Positions 43,392 to 51,170 of a DNA stretch of 64,000 bases are shown here, piece by piece. Position 1 is the stretch's first letter; the number at the start of each line of letters is the position of its first letter. Under the pieces are notes generated by a model. It saw only the letters and a list, made by a program, of their open reading frames with translations, had not been told where the DNA came from and did not search any database. This stretch comes from Vitreoscilla filiformis (GTDB taxonomy: Bacteria; Pseudomonadota; Gammaproteobacteria; Burkholderiales; Burkholderiaceae_C). Location of the stretch: contig NZ_CP022423.1 in NCBI RefSeq assembly GCF_002222655.1, positions 1-64,000 on the forward strand. Reading direction: 5' to 3'. The position numbers were made by a program, and so were the translations under genes.

Positions 43392-44110
43392 GTGCCCCCC
43401 AATGAGGGCACCGCCCCCGACTGAAGCGCCGACCAGCGCACGGTGCGGTGGCAATGCACCGCCAAACGGCTGTCGTGGCTCACCAGCAGCAGCGCGCTGC
43501 CGGCCTCGCGGCACACGGTGAGCAGCAAGGCCATGAACTGATCGCGCCGCGCCTCGTCCAGCGCCGAGGTGGGTTCATCGGCCAGCACCAGCTCGGGCGC
43601 ACCCAGAAACGCCCGTGCCGCCGCCACCCGCTGCTGCTGCCCAACCGACAACTGCGCCGCCGAACGGGCCCACAGCGCCGGCGCCAACTGCAACGCTTCC
43701 AGCAACGCCTGCGCCCGTGCCTGACGCTGCGCCGCGCTGGCCCCGGCACGCTGGGCACGCACGGTGGAAAAGTGGCAAGGCAGCAGCACGTTGTCCAGCA
43801 CGCTCAGGTAAGGCAACAGGTTGAACTGCTGAAAAATGCAGCCAATGTGATCGGCCCGGCGCCGGTCGCGCTGCACCGAGGGCAGCGCGTGCCAATCCTG
43901 CCCCAGCAGCGACACCTGCCCCGGCCCGGCCACCCGTACCCCCGCCGCCAAAGCCAGCAGCGTGCTTTTTCCGCAGCCGCTCTCGCCTTGCAGCAAAACG
44001 TGTTCACCCGCCTTCAAGGCCATGTTCACCCCGTCAAACACCGGCTCGGTGGCGCCTGGCCAACGCCACCCCAACGTCCGCAGCGACAACACCTCATCCG
44101 ACATCGCCAC
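43388..44110 (-). CDS. LolD/MacB-type ABC ATPase of the zrg zinc system
   Basis: 240 aa. Walker A 'GESGCGKSTLL', Q-loop 'IFQQFNLLPYLSVLDNVLL', signature 'LSVGQQQRVAAARA' and Walker B 'LVLADEPTSALD' are all present, in the LolD/MacB arrangement. ATG 44104 (MSDEV) is an alternative start two codons downstream. It lies 21 bases after the DUF2796 gene and overlaps the permease gene. Confidence 0.9.
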   Translation of the reverse strand: MAMSDEVLSLRTLGWRWPGATEPVFDGVNMALKAGEHVLLQGESGCGKSTLLALAAGVRVAGPGQVSLLGQDWHALPSVQRDRRRADHIGCIFQQFNLLPYLSVLDNVLLPCHFSTVRAQRAGASAAQRQARAQALLEALQLAPALWARSAAQLSVGQQQRVAAARAFLGAPELVLADEPTSALDEARRDQFMALLLTVCREAGSALLLVSHDSRLAVHCHRTVRWSALQSGAVPSLGGT

Positions 44111-44131
44111 CCACTCCCCGTGCGCGAACGC

Positions 44132-44674
44132 TCAGCGCGTCAGGCGAATGCTGCGCTCCGGACGGCGCAGGCTCTGGCGCCACTGTCCGCGAGGGGTGGC
44201 GACTTGCACCTCCAACACCTGCAAGCGCGTCCAAGCGTTGAACACATCGGTTGCCAAGGTGTGCAGCCGCTCGGGTTGGGCGCATTCGAAGTGGTAACGC
44301 ACCTCAATGTCCGCGTGGTCGTCGTGTGCCTGCGCCGATGCAGAGGCGCCAAGCGGGCCGACCGCCAGTTGCGGCTCTCGCGCTTGGCACATCGCCGCTA
44401 TATCGGGTTGGAAGCCGCCTTCGCGCAGGCGCAAGCGGGTCAGGGCTTGTTCGGCCCGCTGACGTTCGGCAGCGGTGCGCGGGGCACGCTCAAAACCCAC
44501 GGCGGTGTCCAACGGCAAGGTCAGGTTCAGCACCAGGGCGCGACCGTCTTGGGCGATCTCCAAACGCGCTTGGCCGTGGGTGTGGGCCGCGTGCGCTTGG
44601 GCCCAGCCCAGCGCCGGCACCAACCCAGCCACCAGCCCGACGCAACGCAAACCGTTCAGCAAGAAAGCAGACAT
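44132..44674 (-). CDS. zrgA: ZrgA-like DUF2796 zinc-binding periplasmic protein
   Basis: 180 aa from ATG 44674, with a signal peptide ending near AQAHA. 'HAAHTHGQARLEIAQDGRALVLNLTLPLDTAVGFERAPRT' is the DUF2796 start, and the mid-region His/Asp string 'AHDDHADIEVRY' would bind metal. ZrgA of V. cholerae is the zinc-capture component of a high-affinity uptake system. Its place directly behind znuA, in a Zur-led operon, supports this. Confidence 0.82.
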   Translation of the reverse strand: MSAFLLNGLRCVGLVAGLVPALGWAQAHAAHTHGQARLEIAQDGRALVLNLTLPLDTAVGFERAPRTAAERQRAEQALTRLRLREGGFQPDIAAMCQAREPQLAVGPLGASASAQAHDDHADIEVRYHFECAQPERLHTLATDVFNAWTRLQVLEVQVATPRGQWRQSLRRPERSIRLTR

Positions 44675-44699
44675 GATCACTCTCGAAGATGGGGCGAAT

Positions 44700-45659
44700 T
44701 CAAGGGGACACCGTCGCGCCCAGGGCCTGAGCGATGGTGCGGGCGTTGTGCTCGAACAAACGCAAGTAGGTGTCGGCGGGGCCACCCGGCGCGGACAGGG
44801 CATCCGAATACAACGTCCCCCCCACCTGCGCACCGGACTCTTGGGCGATACGCTGAATCAAACGCCGATCGCTGATGTTTTCCACAAACAAAGCCCGGAT
44901 GCGCTGCTGGCGGATTTGGCGAATCAACCGCCCCACCGCCGCTGCCGAAGGTTCGCTGTGGGTGCTCCAGCCCTGCGGTGCCAAAAATTCGACCCCGTAC
45001 GCGGCCCCAAACCGCCCAAACGCATCGTGCGAGGTGATGGCGCGGCGCTGTTCACGCGGCACTTGGGCCAACCAAGCCCGCACGTGCTGATCCAGTTGAC
45101 TCAAACGGACGAGGTACGCATCGCGGCGCTGGGTGATGGCCCCAGCCTGCGCCGGCCAACGAGCGATCAACGCCGCCGCGATGCGCCCAATAGCCACCCG
45201 CATCAACCCCAGGTCTTGCCAGATGTGGGGATCGGGGCCGGCGTGGCCGTGGTCATGTGCGCCATGCCGATGGGCCGGTGCTGTGGCCGATGCCGGGGTC
45301 TCCTCACCCGCAGCCACCACCAGCAGCCCTTTGTAGCCTGACACCTGGATCAACCGTGTCATCCAGCCCTCAAAGCCCAAGCCGTTGATCACCACCACAT
45401 CGGCCTGGGCCAAGCGGCGACCGTCAGCAGCCGAAGGTTCGAACACGTGCGCATCGGCGTTGGCCGACACCAGGGTGATGACCTCGACCTCAGGCGGCAG
45501 CAACTCGCGGCACACGTCAGCCACGATGGAAAAACTCGCCACCAGACGTGCCGGCGGCGCCGCCCAGAGGGGCGTGGGCAACACCACCACACCGCCCCAC
45601 ACCCCGGCGCCCAGCGCCCGCAAGCCCGCACGACGGGCGGAAGAAAAAGGCTGGCTCAT
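44700..45659 (-). CDS. znuA: Zinc ABC transporter substrate-binding protein ZnuA
   Basis: 319 aa from ATG 45659. Signal peptide (to ~residue 34), then the cluster A-1 fold with metal ligands in 'DAHVFEPSAAD', 'DPHIWQDLGLM' and 'SHDAFGRFGAAYG' plus a late Asp/Glu. The His-rich loop 'HRHGAHDHGHAGPDPH' (~138-153) marks a zinc rather than manganese binder. It delivers zinc to ZnuB. Followed after 25 bases by zrgA. Confidence 0.92.
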   Translation of the reverse strand: MSQPFSSARRAGLRALGAGVWGGVVVLPTPLWAAPPARLVASFSIVADVCRELLPPEVEVITLVSANADAHVFEPSAADGRRLAQADVVVINGLGFEGWMTRLIQVSGYKGLLVVAAGEETPASATAPAHRHGAHDHGHAGPDPHIWQDLGLMRVAIGRIAAALIARWPAQAGAITQRRDAYLVRLSQLDQHVRAWLAQVPREQRRAITSHDAFGRFGAAYGVEFLAPQGWSTHSEPSAAAVGRLIRQIRQQRIRALFVENISDRRLIQRIAQESGAQVGGTLYSDALSAPGGPADTYLRLFEHNARTIAQALGATVSP

Positions 45660-45669
45660 GGAAATCACT

Positions 45670-46557
45670 TCAAGCTCGCAAATGATGCCGAACGCGCCAA
45701 CGGCGCGGCAGGATGCCATCGCGCCACCCGAACAGCACCGACAGCAGATACACCGCCCCGCACACCAACACGATGCACGGGCCCGAAGGCAGTTCGGTGT
45801 GATAACTCAGCAGCAAACCCGCCAGCCCGGCCAAGGCGCCCAAGGCGCTGGCCACGGCGGCCATGGCTGGCAGGCTCGCCACCCAAAACCGTGCGGTGGC
45901 CGCAGGCAGCATCATCAGCCCCACTGCCATGAGCGTGCCCATGGCCTGAAAAGCACTGACCAAGTTGGCCACCAACAGCACCAAAAACCCGGCATGAACC
46001 CAGGCTCCCGGCCCACCGACGCTGCGCAAAAAACCGGGGTCAAAACTCTCTAACACCAGGGGGCGGTACATCAGCGCCAAGGCCCACAACGTCACGCTGC
46101 TCACAGTGGCGATTTGCAGCAAGGCAGCATCGTCCACGGCCAGCACGCTGCCAAACAGCAGCCGCATGAGATCCACCTGGCTGCCGTGCATCGACACCAA
46201 CACCACCCCCAGCGCCAAGGCGATGAGGTAGAGCGCCGCCATGCTCGCGTCCTCCCGCTGCGGGGTGCTGCGGGTGATGAACCCGGCGGCCAACGCGACG
46301 GTGAGTGCCGCCACAGCCCCTCCGAGGCTCATCGCCGGCAGCGACAACCCCGCCAACGCAAACCCAACCGCCGCGCCCGGCAGCACCGCATGGGCCATGG
46401 CATCGCCCACCAAACTCATGCGCCGTAACACCAACCAGCAGCCAATCGGGCCACTGCCCAGGGCCAAAGCCAGCGAGGCCACCAGCGCCCGGCGCATGAA
46501 ACCGAACTCGACAAAGGGGGCGATCAACAGATCGTTCAACACAGCCAACACGTTCAT
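45670..46557 (-). CDS. znuB: Zinc ABC transporter permease ZnuB
   Basis: 295 aa from ATG 46557, eight or nine membrane helices of the ABC-3 family: 'LALGSGPIGCWLVLRRMSLVGDAMAHAVLPGAAVGF' and 'MAVGLMMLPAATARFW' are typical. It forms the zinc channel with ZnuC. The start overlaps znuC by four bases, and ten bases separate the stop from znuA. Confidence 0.92.
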   Translation of the reverse strand: MNVLAVLNDLLIAPFVEFGFMRRALVASLALALGSGPIGCWLVLRRMSLVGDAMAHAVLPGAAVGFALAGLSLPAMSLGGAVAALTVALAAGFITRSTPQREDASMAALYLIALALGVVLVSMHGSQVDLMRLLFGSVLAVDDAALLQIATVSSVTLWALALMYRPLVLESFDPGFLRSVGGPGAWVHAGFLVLLVANLVSAFQAMGTLMAVGLMMLPAATARFWVASLPAMAAVASALGALAGLAGLLLSYHTELPSGPCIVLVCGAVYLLSVLFGWRDGILPRRWRVRHHLRA

Positions 46558-47288
46558 GAACGCACGCCCTCGCACAAGGGAGCGGATTCGTCCCAGCTCC
46601 GGGCCATGTGGCGGGCGCGCTCCAAGTGTTCGGGGCTCAACACTTCGGCAGTGGGCCCCCAAGCGATGCACTCGCGCGCCAGCAACAAACATTGGTCGAA
46701 GTGCGCTCGCACCTGATTCAGGTCGTGCAGCACGGCCACCAACGTACGGCCTTCTTGCCGCCAGGGTTCGAGCAAATCCAGCAGGTCGGTGGTGGTGCGA
46801 GCATCCACCGCGTTGAAGGGCTCGTCCAGCAAAATCAGCCCAGCGTCTTGCACCAACACACGGGCAAACAGCACACGCTGCACTTGGCCGACCGACAACT
46901 CTCCCAACCAACGCCGCTCAAAGCCGCTCAAACCGACGCGGGCCAAGGCATCGCGCACATGGTGGTGTTCGGCGATCCGCAGTCCGCCCCACCACCCTGT
47001 GCGCCACCACAAGCCGCTGGCCACCACTTCATGCACTTGCACGGGAAACGTTCGATCCAGCGCAGCCGCTTGGGGCAGATAAGCCACGCGAGGCGCTGGA
47101 TGAGGGCGTTCAATGTGACCTTGATAAGGCAGCAGCCCCGCCAAAGCGCCCAGCAGGCTGCTCTTGCCCGCACCGTTGGGACCCACCACAGCCGTGAAGC
47201 TGCCAAACGCCAAAGCGCCATTCAAGTGATGCACGGCTGGGTGACCTCGGTAAGACACCGTCAAATCGCGCACCGTCAGGGCATTCAC
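46554..47288 (-). CDS. znuC: Zinc ABC transporter ATPase ZnuC
   Basis: 244 aa from GTG 47288, chosen because it overlaps the stop of the mini-gene just upstream and gives the normal family N-terminus (VNALTVRDLTVSYRG). Walker A 'GPNGAGKSSLLGAL', signature 'LSVGQVQRVLFARVL' and Walker B 'LILLDEPFNAVD' are intact. It energises zinc uptake through ZnuB. Confidence 0.92.
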   Translation of the reverse strand: MNALTVRDLTVSYRGHPAVHHLNGALAFGSFTAVVGPNGAGKSSLLGALAGLLPYQGHIERPHPAPRVAYLPQAAALDRTFPVQVHEVVASGLWWRTGWWGGLRIAEHHHVRDALARVGLSGFERRWLGELSVGQVQRVLFARVLVQDAGLILLDEPFNAVDARTTTDLLDLLEPWRQEGRTLVAVLHDLNQVRAHFDQCLLLARECIAWGPTAEVLSPEHLERARHMARSWDESAPLCEGVRS

Positions 47289-47374
47289 CACAGGGCCCAA
47301 GCCACGGTCATCCACAGCAGGGCGACCAGCCCCGTGGCACCCAACAAACGCTGGATGGCGTGAGTGTTCAGCAT
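47285..47374 (-). CDS. 29-aa predicted membrane mini-protein between zur and znuC
   Basis: ATG 47374 is preceded by AAGGAA eight bases upstream and the frame codes for MLNTHAIQRLLGATGLVALL followed by nine residues ending AWALW, with a TGA overlapping the znuC GTG by four bases. It is one hydrophobic helix with a short polar N-terminus. The good ribosome site and coupling to znuC suggest a real gene, either a small transporter subunit or a leader that couples translation of znuC. Confidence 0.55.
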   Translation of the reverse strand: MLNTHAIQRLLGATGLVALLWMTVAWALW

Positions 47375-47404
47375 CACGATTCCTTGGTGTTTTGAAAAAA
47401 CGGT

Positions 47405-47779
47405 TCACGGGCGGGCGCACGCTTGGCAGCGTCCATACAGGATCAGCTCGTGGGCTTCCACTTGAAAGCCCGGTGGGGCCAAGTGCGACAAGTCCCCTGG
47501 GCATGCATGGACGTCGAACACTCGTTGGCAGGTCATGCACTGGAAATGGTGGTGGTGCGCTGTACAAGCCAGCTCAAAGCGGGGGTTCTCGCCAGGCAGG
47601 CTGACGGTGCGCAACTCGCCCTCCTCGACCAAGGTCTTGAGGTTGCGATACACCGTGGCCATGCCCAAACCTGGCACGTGTTGTTGTGCTGCATCCAAGA
47701 CCTCTTGCGGTAGCAATGGCCGCTGGGCTTGGGAAATCGCTTGTTGAATGGCGCTGCGCTGCCGTGTGTTGCGTTCCAT
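47405..47779 (-). CDS. zur: Fur-family zinc regulator (Zur)
   Basis: 124 aa. N-terminal winged helix ('LPQEVLDAAQQHVPGLGMATVYRNLKTLVEEGELRTV') and C-terminal dimerisation domain with 'FELACTAHHHHFQCMTCQRVFDVHACPG' and a final 'CQAC' that make the metal sites. Its place at the head of the znu-zrg genes points to Zur rather than Fur. It would repress the operon when zinc is plentiful and is probably autoregulated through the dyad just upstream (47786-47806). Confidence 0.88.
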   Translation of the reverse strand: MERNTRQRSAIQQAISQAQRPLLPQEVLDAAQQHVPGLGMATVYRNLKTLVEEGELRTVSLPGENPRFELACTAHHHHFQCMTCQRVFDVHACPGDLSHLAPPGFQVEAHELILYGRCQACARP

Positions 47780-47785
47780 TCATTG

Positions 47786-47806
47786 ATGATAATGCATTTT
47801 CATTAC
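47786..47806. promoter_or_regulatory. Putative Zur/Fur operator before zur
   Basis: An AT-rich dyad TAATG-N6-CATTA (47790-47805) within GATGATAATGCATTTTCATTA lies seven bases upstream of the zur start codon, overlapping the expected promoter. It resembles Fur/Zur boxes (GATAATGATAATCATTATC type) though imperfectly. Confidence 0.5.
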
Positions 47807-47869
47807 AAAGCTGAGATGTGCCAAAGAAGGCAGCATGCCCAAAGTGCATGAATGTGTTCTTTATCAGAT

Positions 47870-48375
47870 GAATTACAAAGTAGTAGTAGTCATAGAGCAT
47901 GGCCATCTGCTGTGGATAAGCATCATTTTCTCAATGAGAACAAGCATTTAGCACTTGCATAACGATGTGGGTAACCCCATGAATTCTGTGAGGACAAAGA
48001 GATAACAACTTAGCAGATGGCGCAGATCTCAACAATAACTCAACAGTTGTCCCAAAGTTATGCACAGAGTTATGAAGAGGATGTGATTTTTACCAAAATG
48101 GAAAGCGACGTGCCGTCAGAAATTCGCAGCCCTCTGTGTATAACTTGTGAAGAACCAGTCGTGGTAGAACTCCACAAGATCTCCGGGATGGTTATCAACA
48201 GCACCCCATTGCCACACTTGTTTGATGAAACTGCTTTTTTTCTTGTAAAATCAACATGTTGGCTTGTGGATAAGCCTGTGATCAACGAACGTCATTCACA
48301 CCCTCCGAGAAAGATTATCCACAGGGTTATCTCCAAGGTTTTCAACAGGTAAAGAGAATGAAAGATATCCACAAG
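47870..48375. other. oriC: Candidate chromosomal replication origin (oriC)
   Basis: This AT-rich stretch (part of the 578-base gap 47780-48357) carries five perfect DnaA boxes (TTATNCACA or its complement): 47911-47919, 48058-48066, 48135-48143, 48265-48273 and 48315-48323. One-mismatch boxes are at 47966-47974, 48192-48200 and 48365-48373. A TAG triplet run (47881-47889), a T-tract (48234-48241) that could unwind, and GATC sites near 48025, 48178 and 48280 are also present. Such a cluster in ~460 bases of otherwise GC-rich DNA is origin-like. dnaA and dnaN are not adjacent, which is unusual; parABS about 24 kb away agrees with an origin-proximal location. An open frame of 111 codons across it is probably fortuitous. 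Confidence 0.7.
47881..47889 (-). promoter_or_regulatory. DnaA-trio-like element next to a perfect DnaA box
   Basis: On the minus strand the order is DnaA box (47919-47911), about 21 bases including a GC-richer part, then CTACTACTA (47889-47881) and AT-rich DNA. This is the layout of the basal unwinding element described in Bacillus subtilis, where such triplets load DnaA on single strands. Confidence 0.45.
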
Positions 48376-49311
48376 CCGGCGCCCAAGCAAGGGGTCAATC
48401 CTTGTGTGGTGCAGATTCCCCCGCGCCGGGGTGGCGTGCCTGTGCATAACATTGTGGATTTCTTGTGCGAACGCTTGCCCTTGGTTTCCAGGGCCCAATG
48501 GTTGGCGCGTTTAGCCGCAGGCGGCGTGTTGAATGCCCAGGGGCGTCCGGTGGCAGCGCAGGATCCCTGCCCTCCCGGTTCTTGGCTGTGGTACTGGCGA
48601 GAAGTCGACGAAGAGCCGGACATCCCTTTCGAGGCCCCGGTGTTGTTTCGCGATGAGCACCTGGTGGTGGCCGATAAGCCTCACTTCTTGCCCATGACAC
48701 CCAAGGGCCGTTATGCCCGTCACACCTTGCTGGCGCGGTTACAGGCGACGCTGGGGCTGGACACGCTCGTGCCCATCCACCGACTCGATCGTGAAACCGC
48801 TGGGGTGGTGGTGCTGTGTGTGCGTCCGCAAGATCGGGCGGCCTATCAGCAGTTGTTTCGGCAGCGGCAGGTGCGCAAGGTGTATGAAGCCATGGCGCCT
48901 TGGCGCTCCGGGTGTCCTTGGCCACAGGAGCGGCATTCGCGCATCGTTGAATCTCCCACGCACTTCATGCAGCGGGTGGAAGCCCCGGGCGAACCCAATG
49001 CCCACACCACGATCGAGCTGCTGGCGCACGACACGCACTGGGGCCACTACCGCTTGCATCCCCACACCGGGCAGACCCACCAATTGCGGGTTCACATGAA
49101 CGCTTTGGGCTTGCCGCTGTGTGGGGATCGCATTTACCCCCTCTTGCAGCCCGAACCCCCCGCTGGAGCGGCGCCGGACTTCTCCACCCCGCTGCAACTC
49201 CTGGCGCGCCGCATTGAATTCACCGATCCGATCACGGGGCAAGTGCGTACGTTCAGCAGCCAGCGGACGCTCCAATCATTTTCTGATTTGTATACGGTGT
49301 ATACGTTATGA
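48358..49311 (+). CDS. RluA-family 23S rRNA/tRNA pseudouridine synthase
   Basis: 317 aa from ATG 48358. The catalytic motif HRLDRETAG with Asp144 and 'LHPHTGQTHQLRVHMNALGLPLCGDRIYP' are diagnostic of the RluA group. Without an S4 domain visible at the N-terminus it resembles the RluA/TruC branch; the exact uridine target is uncertain. Its first codons overlap a near-match DnaA box, so its promoter lies within the putative origin. Confidence 0.88.
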   Translation: MKDIHKPAPKQGVNPCVVQIPPRRGGVPVHNIVDFLCERLPLVSRAQWLARLAAGGVLNAQGRPVAAQDPCPPGSWLWYWREVDEEPDIPFEAPVLFRDEHLVVADKPHFLPMTPKGRYARHTLLARLQATLGLDTLVPIHRLDRETAGVVVLCVRPQDRAAYQQLFRQRQVRKVYEAMAPWRSGCPWPQERHSRIVESPTHFMQRVEAPGEPNAHTTIELLAHDTHWGHYRLHPHTGQTHQLRVHMNALGLPLCGDRIYPLLQPEPPAGAAPDFSTPLQLLARRIEFTDPITGQVRTFSSQRTLQSFSDLYTVYTL

Positions 49312-49318
49312 ATGGGTT

Positions 49319-51160
49319 TCAACTGAGATGAAAAATCTCACCCGTGGCGTGAAACGGCAGCCGGCGCCCGGCTGGCAGTAAAAACGCATGGGCGCGGCGG
49401 ATGACCAGTGCGTCGCAGGCCCCGTCGGTGATGACGAGGATGGGGCCATCGGGTGGAAAGTCGGGCGCGGTTTCGAGCAGATCAACGCCCGGTTGCAGCA
49501 CGGTGCCGCCCCGTCCTTTCACTTGCACCCGACCGGCAATGTGCTCGGGCGGCAGGTAGCCGGCGTCGTGCGCGGCGGCGTCGCAGAACACCACGCGGGC
49601 GGCGGGCACATCGTGTGCGGCGGCGTAGCTGGCAATGGCACCCAGGGCACGCGCCAACAACTGGCGATCCATCGAACCCGAGGTGTCCAGCACCACGCCG
49701 AAGGTGCGGGCCGAGAGCCAGCGCGCATCCAACACCCAGCGCGGGCGCGGGATGTCCGGCGTGCTGGCCTGGCGCCGACTCGGGCGGGCGTAGCTGCGTT
49801 GGCGCTCCAGCGGCGGGAAATGGTGATCAAACCACTGCGCCAGCTTCACATCCCAGGGGATGACGGGTTGCAGCAGCGCGGTAATTTCTTCCAGCAAGCC
49901 AGCGGGCAGCAGGCCGCGCCCTTGCTGCTGGTGCAGCGCCAGGCCCTTGGCCAGGGCGTCTTTGTAGAAGGCGTCCAGGTCGGTGGCGGGGCCCAGTGGC
50001 GGGCTGCCGGGCAGGCGGCGCTCCAGCATGTCGCCTTGGGCGCCGGCGAGGGTGCGCAGTTTGCGGGCACGGCGCAGGTCGGTGGTGATGCGGTCGTAGA
50101 TGCTTTCGGCGGACAGGCCGTCCAACTGCGGATCGTGCAGCAGGCCGATGGCCGGCGCCGTGCCGACGCCCATCTCGATCAACCAAGCGTTGATGACGAA
50201 ATCGCAGGCCACGTTCCACAAGAACGGATCACGCCCACGTCGGCGGCCCAGGTGGCGCAGGGCGACGTGCAGCACCTCGTGGCCGATGACGAAGCGCCGT
50301 TCCTCCTCGGTCAACCCGGCGCCGGGGTTGAGGTAGATGGTGCGCGCCACCTCGTCCACCGCTGCCACGGGGATCTCTTCCCGCTGACAAATGCCGGCCT
50401 CTTCGATGAACTCGAAACTGCTCACCATGGCGCCCAACAGCGGAAAACTGCTGATGAACCAACTGCGCGCCCGCTCGGTGGCGAGGCTGAGGGCCGGTCG
50501 CGCGGGCGTCGCCCGCTGCGCCACGCCGCTGGCGTTGACCGCTTCCAGCGAGGCTTGCACCGCCCGGGCGATGCCTTCGGCCAGCAAAGCACCCCAGTTC
50601 TGGTGGCGGGTGTAAAGCGTGAGGCGCGAGGTGGGCGCGGCGGCTTGTTCGGGCGGCAGCATCCCAGTGGCGCTTGGGCCGGCGGGGCTCAAGTTGGCGG
50701 CCCAATCGGGCACGCCTTCTTCGCAAAATTGCTGGTACCAGCGGTCTTCGTCCCAATTGGGCAGGCCTTCGGGCAGGTGGGCGTGTGCGGGGGCGCGGCC
50801 CAGCTTGAGGGTGTGCAACAGGCGCACGATGCCGATGTCGCACGCGGCGCACCAGGCGGGCCAATCGCCCTTGTCAGTGGTGTAGCGCTCCAGGCCGAAG
50901 TAGAGCGCGCCGTGCGCCAGCACAAACGCCCATTCGGCGGGTTCGGCCAGGCGGGTGGGGTGGGCGTAGAGCCGGTCGGGCAGTTGGGCCACCAGCCAGC
51001 CGTCGCGTGGCACGCCGGGGTCATGGCCGCCGGGGGTGCGCTGCCAGGCGTACAGCCGACCGGTGATGCCGTTGAACATCGGGTGCTGGCGCACCAGCGA
51101 CCAGCCTTCGTCAAACGCTTGTTCGGCCCGCGCTTGGGCACTGTGCGAGGGCTTGGCCAT
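49319..51160 (-). CDS. DUF2201 putative metallopeptidase with VWA domain
   Basis: 613 aa. The middle (residues ~235-320) has 'TEEERRFVIGHEVLHVALRHLGRRRGRDPFLWNVACDFVIN', a zinc HExxH-type site of the DUF2201 N-terminal domain, and the C-terminus is a VWA fold with the metal site DTSGSMD and 'ILVITDGACD'. The first ~200 residues are unassigned. MoxR ATPase plus VWA proteins act as chaperone-like modules; the ATPase gene is directly upstream (10 bases), so the two probably form a complex. Confidence 0.88.
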   Translation of the reverse strand: MAKPSHSAQARAEQAFDEGWSLVRQHPMFNGITGRLYAWQRTPGGHDPGVPRDGWLVAQLPDRLYAHPTRLAEPAEWAFVLAHGALYFGLERYTTDKGDWPAWCAACDIGIVRLLHTLKLGRAPAHAHLPEGLPNWDEDRWYQQFCEEGVPDWAANLSPAGPSATGMLPPEQAAAPTSRLTLYTRHQNWGALLAEGIARAVQASLEAVNASGVAQRATPARPALSLATERARSWFISSFPLLGAMVSSFEFIEEAGICQREEIPVAAVDEVARTIYLNPGAGLTEEERRFVIGHEVLHVALRHLGRRRGRDPFLWNVACDFVINAWLIEMGVGTAPAIGLLHDPQLDGLSAESIYDRITTDLRRARKLRTLAGAQGDMLERRLPGSPPLGPATDLDAFYKDALAKGLALHQQQGRGLLPAGLLEEITALLQPVIPWDVKLAQWFDHHFPPLERQRSYARPSRRQASTPDIPRPRWVLDARWLSARTFGVVLDTSGSMDRQLLARALGAIASYAAAHDVPAARVVFCDAAAHDAGYLPPEHIAGRVQVKGRGGTVLQPGVDLLETAPDFPPDGPILVITDGACDALVIRRAHAFLLPAGRRLPFHATGEIFHLS

Positions 51161-51170
51161 GCGCCGGCCC

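Noticed and set aside
48017..48352. Open frame of 111 codons within the AT-rich gap
   Set aside because: It runs through several perfect DnaA boxes, has no ribosome site, and its composition follows the AT-rich DNA. It is best explained as chance within a replication origin.
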